The notes below the pieces were generated by a model, which saw nothing but the letters and a program-made list of their open reading frames with translations, did not search any database and had not been told where the DNA came from. A stretch of 64,000 nt of DNA, from positions 310,001-374,000 of the forward strand of contig JAMWFC010000126.1 in the NCBI GenBank assembly GCA_027475525.1, written 5' to 3'. The position numbers and the translations under genes were made by a program. Positions 1-9,840 of the stretch are shown here, piece after piece. The first letter of the stretch is position 1. Each line of letters starts with the position of its first letter. Source of the stretch: Macrolepiota albuminosa (taxonomy: Eukaryota; Basidiomycota; Agaricomycetes; Agaricales; Agaricaceae).

Positions 1-2
1 AA

Positions 3-1916
3 CGTCGCTGGATTGACTACATGTCATGGTACCAGTTTGACATCACCTATGTAAAAGGTGAATTGAACAAAGTCGCGGATTGCCTGTCTCGATATTTCGA
101 GAGTGATACTCAAGATAACATCCATGACGCGCATGACTATGTCCAGGCAGACAAACGTATTGACCCGGAGGGCAAGGATTTGCCTCTGCATCAATTCCAT
201 GAAATCAGGGAACATAGGGTCAAGTTACATGCCATGTGAGCGCAGGAAACACGTCGCAGTAAGCAACTGCACGAACAGCAAGAGACTCGCGATATCGAAG
301 CCCAGGTGCTAGTGGATCATGAGGCCCCTCAGCCAAGTAAAGAGACGAGGCAAGGGGTGCCAACGGGAGGTACTGGTATGACGCTCCAGCAAGCGCTGGA
401 GTCACAGGACCATACGCCTGCACCAGCCGACTTAGGCAATGCGCAATTCTGCACACGTATCCAGCAAGGATACAAGGATGATAATCTCTTCATAGAGATT
501 CTGAACAATATCCAAGCGCATCCACGCTTCAAGGTGGAGCAGCAGCTTGTCTACCTTACCAGACCCACTGGGTCCAAAGTCATCTGCATTCCCCGGGAGA
601 GGTCATTGATTACGACTATCCTGGACCAGGCCCATAGAGTAGTGGGCCACTTCAGAACTCAGAAAACGCTGGACTATGTGCGACGCTGGTACTGGTGGCC
701 GCAAATGGCCAAAGAGACGAGCCAATTCTGCTCGACATGCGAGCTATGTCAACAGTCGAAAGTATCGACTTTGAAGCCACCGGGAAAGCTTCATTCGCTA
801 CCCATACTGGTCAAACCCTGGGATTCAATCGGGATGGACTTTATCGGTCCGTTCCCTGAGTCAAAGGGTTTTAACTACCTCTGGGTAGTGATCTGCAGAA
901 TGACCAGTATGGTCCATCTCATTCCAGTGAGAACCACCATGACAGTGTCGGACTTGTCGTGGATCTATCTCAAGGAGATAGTGCGCCTCCATGGATTGCC
1001 AAGCTCGATTGTAAGCAATCGAGATGCTAAATTCACTTCCAAATGGTGGAAGGAGCTGCACAAACTGCTAGGAGCAAAGGTGCTCATGTTGACATCGTTT
1101 CATCCGCAAACGGATGGTCAAACTGAATGCACGAATAGAAATATCGCGCAAATATTGCGAGCATTCATACGTCCTGATCAGAAGGACTGGGTGGATAGAT
1201 GTCCACTGGTGGAATTCGTGATAAACGCGAGTATATCGGAAATCACAGAGTATTCACCCTTTGAAGTCAACAATGGCTACATGCCATCCATGATTTGTGA
1301 ACTTCGCATGGACAAAGTTATTCATGTGGGAGTAAAGCAGTTTGTGCGCAACACGCTAAGGAATCTGGCAGATGCCCATGACGCGATTATAGAATTGCGT
1401 GTATGGCAGACCAAACATGCGAATAATCGCAGACGTGACGAGCCGGACATCAAGAAAGGGAGCCTAGTGTACCTTTCGACGAAGAACTTGAACCTGCCGA
1501 AAGGCAGGGCAAGTAAGTTGTGTCCGAAGTGGATTGGACCATATAAGGTCCTTGAGGCGGAGCCGAGGACGTCTAACTACGTGCTGGAACTACTCCAGGC
1601 GCTGCAAGCGCACAGGATAGTGCCCAAGTTTCACGTGTTGCTATTGCGACCGTATATGGTCAGTAGTGACGTGCTCTTCCCTAACCGTGCAACTCCGGAG
1701 CCGTATGACTTTGGAACTGGCAATGACCAGGAGTGGTTTGTAGATGACCTCATCGGTCACCGGTGGACAAAAGGAAGCCTCAAATTTGAGGTGAGGTGGA
1801 GCTTAGGTGATACTACCTGGGAACCACTAGTGAACTGCAAAGACCTTGCAGCGATGGACAGGTATCTAAAGTTGCAAGACATAAAACACCCTCAACAGCT
1901 AGCAAAACACGCGTAA
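3..1916 (+). pseudogene. gypsy pol, 3' part: RNase H end, integrase, chromodomain (one in-frame stop)
   Basis: One frame runs from the window edge to the stop at 1914-1916, broken only by TGA at 237-239. It starts in the RNase H tail (WIDYMSWYQFD, then ITYVKGELNKVADCLSRYF). The integrase zinc-binding HHCC segment is at about 640-770 (HRVVGHF, then CSTCELC). The catalytic core shows the first acid in GMDFIGPF (about 835) and the Glu in HPQTDGQTE (about 1105-1130). The usual second Asp of the SDRD segment reads SNRD: codon 1017-1019 is AAT. The last 60 residues (DQEWFVDDLIGHRW to TTWEPL) are a chromodomain, which in this clade guides integration to modified chromatin. Enzyme role: insertion of the cDNA copy. 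Given the stop and the Asp to Asn change, this copy is probably inactive. Confidence 0.88.
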
Positions 1917-2080
1917 TGCGCATGTGGTGGTGGAATGTGGACGAAGTCCACTTTGATTGCCAGTGAGAAGCCGGGTGGCGTGTATTTGTGGTTGTTTACA
2001 CCACTAGCGGAGTTGGGAGATTGTTCTTTTTTCTTTCTTTTCTCAAGTCCCAATACACATAGTCTACGTGTCTAGTGAAC

Positions 2081-4891
2081 ATGGCCTATTGGGGGCCGCA
2101 AAAGAGTGATCAGAGCCGGCAAGGCTCTAGTGGAGGGGGGAGACCCCCGAATATACAAATGTCAACTCAGTACCCGAGGCAGCCGCCATATCCGGCGGCA
2201 AGCCAGTTTCAGTCAGCGGTGGCCTATCCAGGCTGTGATGAGCTGCTTCCGTACCAGACACCCCTCCACTCGCAAGAGATGGAGGTCGATGACAAAGGGC
2301 GCTATGGGCACCCAGAGGACAGCACGCGCCGTGAGCGCTACTATCAGGAACCGTCATCACATCCAACTGCGTTGTATCTGACGTATGCGGGTGTGGTGAC
2401 GGGGCCGCCATCAGTACCATGGGCGCACCGGCCCATGGAAGAGTCATATGGGGAGCCTGCGCCACAAGCGCAGATTGTAGCTGGGTCAGATGTGCTGTTG
2501 GGCAGACTGGAAGCAGCGGGACAGCCAGTCCCTGCAACTGCGTCCTTCCTGCAGGACAGTTTGGCCGTGATGGTGATGGAGGGGCTGCTCGACCAGATTG
2601 AGCTGATGAAGAGGCAGCACGTCGCAGCGCTGGAGCAGATCGAACGCACGTCTAAGCGCAAAATCGCCACGAGTGAGGAATCGACTGCTGAGGTCAAGAG
2701 GGCTAGATATCAGCCCAGTCGACTGGTCGACCCTCCATGGGCAAGGATGCCGTCGGAAGCGCAATTTGCACGCCATGAGCAGCCTGCTCAGCCCGTGGCT
2801 TTGTCATTGTGGTTACCCGAGTCGGGCCCGCAGGCCTCTTCAGAGTCGCTGGCTGCCGTCAGTGAACCCTTGGCAGGTCTGTCCCTGGGTCAGCGGGAAG
2901 CCGCATCATCTCGGGCCCCACCTAGGGGGCCCAAAACTGTCGCTGTGGCGCCAAGAGCGCCCGTTATTGTCACTCTTTGCGCTGGGCCTGGAGGGAATAC
3001 TCTGGCGCAAAATGCGCCTGCCCCTCCGGTGGCTCAGCCACAACCAGAATCGTCCACCCTGACCAAGTTGGGGCCGTCTTGTCAGCACCGCGGCCGCAAG
3101 CCGCCTCTTGATGCCTCCAAATTGGAGGTTATACTCTTTCCTGCTGGCATTCCCGCACAAGCGGGAGAAGTCCAGATGTTATTTATGCTGCCAGTGTTTG
3201 TACCGGCCCCACCAGAGAAGTATCCCGTGGTCGTATTGACCCCAGACCCCCGTACGCCGGAGCAGTATGATGGTCTGGTGGCGACCTCGAGAGGGAAGAC
3301 CAGGCCTGAAAAAGGCAAAAAACCAGTACCATCCCTGTCCGACGAGAGCATCTATGGAGAGTCGAGTTCGGAGCAGAAGGAGGACGGAGAGGAGGGGGAA
3401 TCGGCTGCGGACCGATTCCAACGAGTATCGCGCAATAAGCGCATTGCAAAGAAGAAGGCAATTTGCGCCAAGGAGCTAAAGGCCCAGAAGTATAGGGCCG
3501 AGGATGAATTCTTGGGGAGGATCCCCGATGGCTTGGGGGTGAAGGTGTGGGGTCCGCTCGATATCGAGCGAATGAACTCGTGCTTTAGAGGAGCACTCAG
3601 CCATTGCACCTATTATTTGTATGCCACGAATACGGTGCTGATGGGAGCTGACGCCAATAGAGTGGCATCATATGAGTATTCCTCTGGCCATCCTGCCCAC
3701 ATCCCGGGCATGATTGTGTATAAGCACACCCCATGCGGTCTTCCCTGCAGTCCGCTAGAGCTGGACTGGCTCTATAAGTACTACGCAAATGTGCACGTCC
3801 CGTGTCGCGACAGAATCGTCGCGTACATGTTGATCACAGAGCTCCAGATGTTCGTGCAACGGACAGTTGAGGCTCTGCATGATCGAACCATGCAGCTCCT
3901 GATGAAGGAGCCTAAGTACCAGGAACTCGTCAACCCGATGCAAGGCCCTGACGACCTCGCTCTTGTCGAGCGACGACACATTCCGGGGCGCTTCTTGCGC
4001 ACAAAAGACGATGGCACCACGGCATTGCGCGTAATGTGCGCTTAGGATCCAGCCACACCGTTCGACCTCGACCAACTGGCGCAGTACGCGCTGGTCTTTG
4101 GCCAACCCAGGTTGGAAAATACCTCTCAAGGTATTGCCGTGGATCATGCCTATCGCATGCACTGGCAGACCCTCTTCGGGTTTGCCTTATGTCGAGCTCT
4201 GTGCGCTAACAGCACAGCCAAGCCGGTGATCGTGTGGTGCATGATCCTTGTCGTGGCCTGTCCAGGGCTTTATCGAGAGGCGATTGCCTCGTATGATGCC
4301 ATGTTCTCCAAGCAGCCATTTGAGCCCCAACGTGGGCCGCAGCTCAAAATTCACCAAGTTCACGTGCCCGACGACCATGCACAGAACTTCTCCAACGACG
4401 ATGCGTTACACGTCCTTCTACACAACCGGATACCACTGGAATGGGTGGACCACGCGTACACGTACGGCGTAGTCTTCCTGGAACAGCAGTTCCATTCCCC
4501 CACGATGTCAATGGACATCTTCAAACAGGTTGATGACAAGCGCATGGAGCGCCTCTCCAAGTATAGCACCCCTGCCGCAATCCCGCAATGGGATGGATGG
4601 CGGGAGATGACTGAAGACAATCACTATCATCTTATGTTCAAGCATCACGAGGAGAGCAAGCTCCCAGAAAACCCTGAGGCCAACGGCCTCTATTACTTGA
4701 TTGGCATGGACCCGAATCGGGTCAACCTCCTAAAACGCTCGGCAGCGCATGACCTGCCAACAGCGGGCATGGACCCAGGCCGGGTCAATCTCCTGTCACG
4801 CACGGCAGAGCAGGGTACGCTCACCACCACAGTTTCAGCAATTAACGTCGCACTAACAGAGTCTATGGTGGTAGACATGCCTGCAGTCTAG
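2081..4891 (+). CDS. third ORF of G1 gypsy element, ~936 codons, unknown function, one internal TAG
   Basis: I do not recognise this protein. It lies 164 bp after pol, where env sits in some gypsy elements. ATG at 2081 is chosen because copy 2 keeps it (15,046). One frame runs to 4891, broken only by TAG at 4043-4045; copy 2 has CAA there, so the break is recent. Visible parts: a Gly/Ser/Pro-rich start; a helical, coiled-coil-like stretch at residues ~155-190; a bipartite nuclear-localisation-like basic motif just after it (KRK, spacer, KRAR); a Pro/Ala-rich linker; an acidic then Lys-rich patch (EQKEDGEEGE, RIAKKKAICAKELKAQK) at ~425-480; and a conserved second half with Cys and aromatic residues. 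Near the end GMDPNRVNLL and GMDPGRVNLL form a direct repeat. No signal peptide or convincing membrane segment is seen, which argues against an envelope protein. Confidence 0.72.
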
Positions 4892-5378
4892 GGGCCTATA
4901 ACCCCACCGAGGATGGAATCGGCGCCTCCCCCTCCCACAATTAACGTCGCACTGGAGGAGGAGGCAATGGTGACTGAGACGGGCGCGGTTGCGGGAGCAT
5001 CGTCATCTGGGTCCTAAACCCATGTATACTTTATTGTGTATGTACTTCCGAGTATTTCACTCGAACCATTTCAGCTGATACGCACTCTAGAGTCGCGTGT
5101 AGATACAGCGGACCCAGAGGAGGGGTCACTCTTTTTTGTTTTTTCTTACTTGTTTATACATAAACATTTTTTATCTACTGCTGGCGCAACCTGCGCCCTT
5201 GTCTGATAAGGACTGCTTTCTATTGTGTCCAGACGACACATCTACACTGCGCATGAGTGCTAACGCCTTGCAGTCACGCCATACGCATGTATTCATCCAT
5301 TGTTTGCACTACTGTGCATCTTTCATCTCGCTCTACCTCCCTTTCTAAAGACCGAGTATTCGGTCTCATTGGGAGGTA
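4892..5378 (+). other. 3' non-coding region of G1 copy 1 with polypurine tract
   Basis: No further ORF is supported. A 15-base phrase (AATTAACGTCGCACT) near the end of the third ORF recurs at about 4940, so a short C-terminal duplication extends past the stop. A hairpin lies at 5349-5367 (AGACCGAGTATTCGGTCT). The tract TTGGGAGGTA at 5369-5378 directly precedes the LTR and is the expected plus-strand primer. Confidence 0.6.
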
Positions 5379-5551
5379 TGTAACGGAGTCATCTGTGTTC
5401 TTAGCGTCAACGACGCTATAATCATTTAGTAGAGTATTATGTAATACAACATCTTGTTTTCACTCTAAGTACTAGTCAATCCAATACTGTGGTCTGATTT
5501 AGCACTTGTGTGATACACACAAGATAGTTCTAACCCGTAACTCCAGTTACA
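5379..5551 (+). repeat. 3' LTR of G1 copy 1 (173 bp)
   Basis: Begins TGTAACGGAGT and ends ACTCCAGTTACA, near-perfect inverted ends of the TG...CA type. It is preceded by a purine-rich tract and followed at once by the interrupted integrase frame of G2. At 173 bp it is short for a fungal gypsy LTR. The 5' partner is outside the window. Confidence 0.82.
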
Positions 5552-7330
5552 GCATCGATCTAACCATACCTTTGTCCTGGGGGTCCAGTTGGGGGTGTCT
5601 TCCCGTTTCCAGTTGGCGTGTTTCGCATAGGCCTGGTTCGCAGTGTCGATTTCTTCCCGGAGGAACTTGTGAAGGGACTGGAGATCCCAGGCGACCTTGT
5701 GGGCGGCGTGCGACGGGATGTCCCGGAGCGAGAGCGTCAGTTGAGGGTGGTATCCCTTGTTGGCAAAGAAGGGCAATACCCCGGTGGCAGAGTGCGGCGT
5801 GTTGTTGTAGGTGAACTCGGCCAGGGGGAGCTCGGCGTGCCAGTTGTCCTGCAAGTAGTTGACGTACAGTCAGAGGTACTGCTCGAGAGACTGGTTGACC
5901 CTTTTGGTTTGGCCGTCAGTTTCGGGGTGGTAGGCGGTAGAGAGGTTAGTCTTCACTTCAAGTGCCTTACACAGGGAAGTCCAAAACTTGGACATGAAGA
6001 GGGGGCTGCGGTCGGAGACGATGTCGTCCGGGAGGCTGTGTTTGGCGAAGATGTGCTCGAGGAACAGCCGGGCGAAGTCCAGGGCGGTATCCATGGTGTG
6101 GCAGGGTAGGAAGATGCCCTGTTTGGTTAGCCTACACACAACAACAAGAATGGCATCGAACCCTTCAGATTCCAGGAGTTTGACAATGTGGTCCAGGGAT
6201 ATAGAGGACCAGGGGCGTCGCCTGACCGGCAGGGGTTTCAGGAGTCCATATGGTCAGTGTTGGGGGACCTTGGCCCAGAGGCAGGGTTCGCATGATCGAA
6301 TGTAGCGGGTCACGTTCTTCTTCAACCCTGGCCAAAAGTAAGTCCGGGAGATAAGCTGGAGGGTCTTACATATTCCAGGGTGTCCCCGGAGCTTGTGGTC
6401 GTGGTGTTGATGGAGGACGTTGTAGCGGAGTCAGGCATAATCCGGGACATAGATGCGGCCGTCCTGGAGGAGTTTTTTGTCGGGGGACAAGGAGAAGGCA
6501 GGGTTCCAGTTGGTTCCGTCGGGGGGTTTGCGGGGGTCGTGATCGGTGAAGTACTTGTCTCGGGGGGCACAGCGGATCTGGCTCAGGGTTCCTTCATCGT
6601 TTAAGATCAGTACGGCATTCAGATGTTCAGGAGGGATCACTACGCGATGATTGAACGCATTGCGTTCTGCCTCGAATGACTTCTTGGGATAGACGTCTGG
6701 TCAACGGGTGAGGGCATCGGGTTTAGCTCCAAGTCGTCCCGGGCGGTACTGGATCGTGAAGTTGTATTCCGAGAGAACCTCGGACCATCAGGCCTGCCGT
6801 CGACTAAGTTGCTTGGTCGTGGTGAAGTACTGCAGGTTGTTATGATCCGAGTAGACCTGAATCCGATGCCGGGCTCCCTCAAGGTAGGCTCGCCATTGTT
6901 TGAAGGCTTCGACAATGGTGAGGAGCTCCTTGTCGTAGATGTCGTAGTTGAGCTCAGCGTTGATCATGGACCGGGTGTAGAAGGCGACTGGCCGGGGCTC
7001 CCCGCTATCAGGTCCCATCTGCGAGAGGATCCCAGCGATGGCATAGTTGGAGACGTCGCATTCCAGGATAATCGGGAGGGCTGGGTCATAGTGCTGGAGT
7101 ACGGGGGCGGCCATGAAAGCCTCCTTGAGCAGGTTAAAGACACTCTGGCACTTACTGTCTCAGTTCCAGGCGACGTCCTTATGTGTGAGCTGGTTGAGGG
7201 GTTTTGTGATACCGGAGTAGTTATCTATGAACCTTTGGTAGAAGTTAGCAAAACCCAAGAAGGATTGTACTTCCTTGATGTTCCGGGGCTGCGGCCAGTT
7301 GACGATGGCTTCGACCTTGTGGGGGTCCAT
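5552..7330 (-). pseudogene. G2 pol: end of reverse transcriptase, RNase H, integrase (broken)
   Basis: Minus-strand order: the palm/thumb end ([26 protein letters not shown]) at 7330-7160; RNase H at 7114-6788 (ECDVSNYAIAGIL, DKELLTIVEAF, YSDHNNLQYF); the integrase zinc segment at about 6420-6290 (HHDHKLRGHPG, then CEPC); the integrase core at 6200-5870 (SLDHIVKLL, IVSDRSPLF, TDGQTKRVNQ); and the GPY-type tail to 5552. The catalytic Glu of the core is Lys here (plus positions 5903-5905 read TTT, that is AAA on the coding strand). In-frame stops lie between RNase H and integrase and inside the integrase. The family makes the polymerase and integrase of the element; this copy cannot. Confidence 0.85.
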
Positions 7331-7469
7331 GTTTGGGGGTCGATCAGGGGCCTTGCAGTTTCGGACGGGCGTGGAGGGCGCGGCAGTCGTCCCGGGAGTG
7401 TCGGGCGTCGGGTCGCTTCCTAGGGCCCGGAGGTGCACGGCGGTCGAGGGGTGGTCTTCGGGTCCCGGA

Positions 7470-7530
7470 CTACCCTGGCTGCGTGACACAAACCCCGACA
7501 TCAATTGGAGGACGCTCACCATGACCTTCC
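7470..7530 (+). other. microinversion inside G2 protease
   Basis: On the minus strand the second protease frame reads STPMVLG and then turns to nonsense. The missing continuation ([10 protein letters not shown], then the WRTLTM segment) is found on the plus strand across 7470-7530. Protease 1 of the same element keeps the full [12 protein letters not shown] phrase in one orientation, so about 61 bp was flipped in place. The flanks share a run of four C residues. Confidence 0.72.
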
Positions 7531-7533
7531 CCA

Positions 7534-9009
7534 GCACCATCGGGGTCGATTCGTGAAGTCGTGTGACCAGGAAGTAGGAGGTGAACTCGTAGTTGTTGTC
7601 CAGGGTCATGCGTCCCGAGTGAGACCTCTCGATGGGGCTGGAGGAGGAGGGGGTGCCATCAAGGCGTTGCAGGCGGAGGGGCTGGTTGTAAGGGCGACCT
7701 CTAGAGGCTGTGGCTCAGTCACACAGCTGGCAGAGGGAGATCCAAAGTGTATTAGAATATATACTGACAATATCAAGGTAGCTACTCACCTGGCAGAGGG
7801 AGATCCAAAGAGAACAAGTCTGGGGATTCCCTATGCCAGGTTGGACGCTTCTGGGGCCTCTGAAGCATGGGAAACAACTGTACAGTACAACAAAACCTTA
7901 AAAACTCGAAAATTGACTAACCAAACAAGTGTGCAAACAAGGGAGGAAAACTCCGGACTTTAGAAGTCAGAAAGGCAAACTCCGGCTTATCTAAGCAGCC
8001 TGGAGCAGTGCTGAAGGGCCCACACTTGTCTGAGTGATAGCTAAAGAACCAGAGCACCTCAAAGGTTGAGAATAGTACTAACAGATAGTGTTGAAAAAGT
8101 AGTAACAGCAAGATGAGAGAATGATAGAAGAAATAAGGAAGTGAATGAAAGGAGAGTGAAGAAATAAAGAGTGAAAGAAGAAAGGAATGAGGAGTCCCCT
8201 GACACTGGTCGAGGGAGTCGTGGGGGAGGTCGAGGGCATTGCTGATGAAAACTCTGGTGGCTCTGCTGTCGATGAGGGCCGATATTGGTCCCAGGGCACC
8301 GTCCAGCCTGGCATTGATGACGAAGGACTGGGATGAGCGGGACTGGAGTCCAGAGGGTGGTGGGGGTCCGTCCTTTGGGGTGGGATCGGGAGTGGGGGAT
8401 GTCGAAGGGGAGTTGCTGGTCGTTGGACGTCGGGTCCCGGGTCAGGCGAAGGGTAAGATGTCACCAATCAATGCGGGGGTTGGTATCTCGGAGCCACGGG
8501 AGCCCTAGGACCAGGGGTGTGGAAGGGTGGAGTTTGGTTATTAACATCCGGAGGGTGTGAGTCTGTCCATTGGTGAAAGTAACGGGCATACGCACAAAGT
8601 GAGTGATGTCCCCCGCCGTAGAGGCATCTCCATCGAAGAGGCAGAGCCGTACTGGGACCGGGAGTCGCTGAGCGGGTTCTGGAGCAAAGGTAGACCATGC
8701 TTCGTCGATGAAGTTGTCGGTGGCACCACTGTCAACGAGGGTGTCGAGGGGGGTTCCGGAGGGGGTGAGGCGGGTTTTGAGGAGGAGGGAATGTGAAGAG
8801 TGGGAGGGTAGATAAGCCGTGAGGGTGTCCTGTATGAGTGTCGTGGAGCGAAGATGTGAGACCGGGGTGGAGAAGACGTCGGGGTCGATTCCACGATTTA
8901 GGGTGTCTTCCAGGTCTAAATCGCTGGGTCGTTTTCCGAATACTCGTAGGTGGCGTCCTCCCCTTCGAAGGTCCAGGTGGCACGTCCCATGACCTGTCAT
9001 TGGGGGCAC
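7534..9009 (-). pseudogene. two tandem aspartic-protease domains of G2 pol (broken)
   Basis: Protease 1 (9009-8461) has the active-site loop DSGATDNFIDEAW and the C-terminal phrase [12 protein letters not shown]. About 60 residues later, in a shifted frame (8345-8205), a second active-site loop appears as ALIDSRATRVFISNALDLP, with Gly changed to Arg. It is split by the solo LTR 7687-8204 and resumes at 7681-7534, ending in STPMVLG. A retropepsin acts as a dimer to cut Gag-Pol. One domain per element is usual, so two in tandem is odd. It could be an in-element duplication or a join of two related elements. Confidence 0.7.
7687..8204 (-). repeat. solo LTR, family L2 (518 bp), TSD CTGGT
   Basis: In sense (minus) the repeat reads TGTCAGGGGACTCC to CGCCCTTACA. 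It is flanked by a perfect 5-bp duplication CTGGT at 7682-7686 and 8205-8209. No internal region remains, so it is a solo LTR left by recombination. It splits the second protease of G2, so it is younger than G2. Confidence 0.93.
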
Positions 9010-9840
9010 TCGGAGATGAAATGGTCTTTCTCACCACAGAGTATACAGACACCCTCCCTTCTCCGTCGTTCCTGCACATCCCTCGGGACCTCAACCCAGG
9101 GTCGCCCCTTTTTTGAGAGCCGGTTGGCCTGGAGGGCTTTTTTGTCCTGTTTGTCGGCAAAGTCGGGGTCTTCAGAGTCTTCCGGAGGTTCCTCGGGGTC
9201 TGGCACATTGCCCAGGTCGTTGGCAGCCACAGCAGCATTGAGTTGGGCCTGGGGGCGGGCACCGCTGCTGGGGTTAGTATTGGGCGGGCCACGACTCACT
9301 GGGAGTCGGCCGCCAGGAAACGCGGGGGGACCAGGGTTTTGGACTTGGGGGTTGGGGGCTTCGCCGGAGGGCCATGGGGGTCCTCCCCTAGAGTTCCAGG
9401 GAGGTCGGGAGTTCGAGTACTCGCTGCGGTCTTCTCAGTAGCGCTGGTCGATCTGCATGATGAGGGCCTTGTATCCGTCGTAGGAGGGTTGTTTCGGGGC
9501 AAGTCGGAGGATGTCCTTGATATGTTGCGGCAGGGCACGGCAGAGGGCGTACCGGAGGGCGCTGTAGTTCCAACCTGTCTTGTAAGCTTCCTTCTTAAAA
9601 CGTACAATGAAGGTAGTGAAACGTTCTTCAGAGCGCATCCGAAAGTTGAAGAGGTTGTCCTCGGCTTCGGCCACGGTGTCATAGATCCCGAATTTCCCAG
9701 AGAACTCGTCAACAAAGGCTTGCCAGCGGAAGAGGGCCGGGTTGTTGGGATCGAACTGGATGAGGGCCGTGTAATGGTCGAAGGCGATCCCCTGGAAGTA
9801 TGAGGTGGCAAAGGCCACCCGGGAGCTGTCAACCTAAAAC
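8997..9840 (-). pseudogene. G2 gag: capsid-like region and CCHC zinc knuckle
   Basis: The frame from about 9840 to 9435 holds a Ty3-type capsid region (FATSYFQGIAFDHY, WQAFVDEFSGKFG, LFNFRMRSEERF, YALCRALPQHIKDIL). A Pro/Gly/Asn-rich linker follows, then a basic segment and the knuckle CILCGEKDHFISEC at 9060-9015 (CX2CX4HX4C). Gag packages the RNA and forms the particle. A stop after DQRY (about 9435) and one before the capsid break the frame. A CpG-poor homologue lies at 40,400-41,300. Confidence 0.83.

Larger units (their letters stand above)
1..5551 (+). mobile_element. Ty3/gypsy chromoviral element, family G1 copy 1 (5' part outside window)
   Basis: Seen: the end of RNase H, an integrase with a C-terminal chromodomain, a long third ORF, a purine-rich tract and a short LTR follow one another on the plus strand. 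The left end (5' LTR, gag, protease, reverse transcriptase) lies before the window. The right end interrupts the integrase frame of the minus-strand G2 element exactly at 5552, so this copy is an insertion into G2 and the youngest layer of the nest. It keeps many CpG sites, unlike copy 2 at 12,328, which also points to youth. The first five bases of the right flank are GCATC; the matching target duplication would be at the left end, outside the window. Confidence 0.9.

Noticed and set aside
2106..3461. Several ORFs of 80-136 codons on both strands across the third ORF of G1 copy 1
   Set aside because: They are other-frame shadows of the long ORF: GC-rich codons leave few stops, and copy 2 does not conserve them.
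2081..4891. Third ORF as a retroviral-type envelope gene
   Set aside because: Position fits, but there is no signal peptide, no convincing membrane segment and no glycosylated ectodomain pattern.
5618..7423. Plus-strand ORFs of 163 and 204 codons
   Set aside because: They lie antisense to the G2 integrase and RNase H, whose motifs on the minus strand are unmistakable. One part (7470-7530) is the microinversion and is reported as such.
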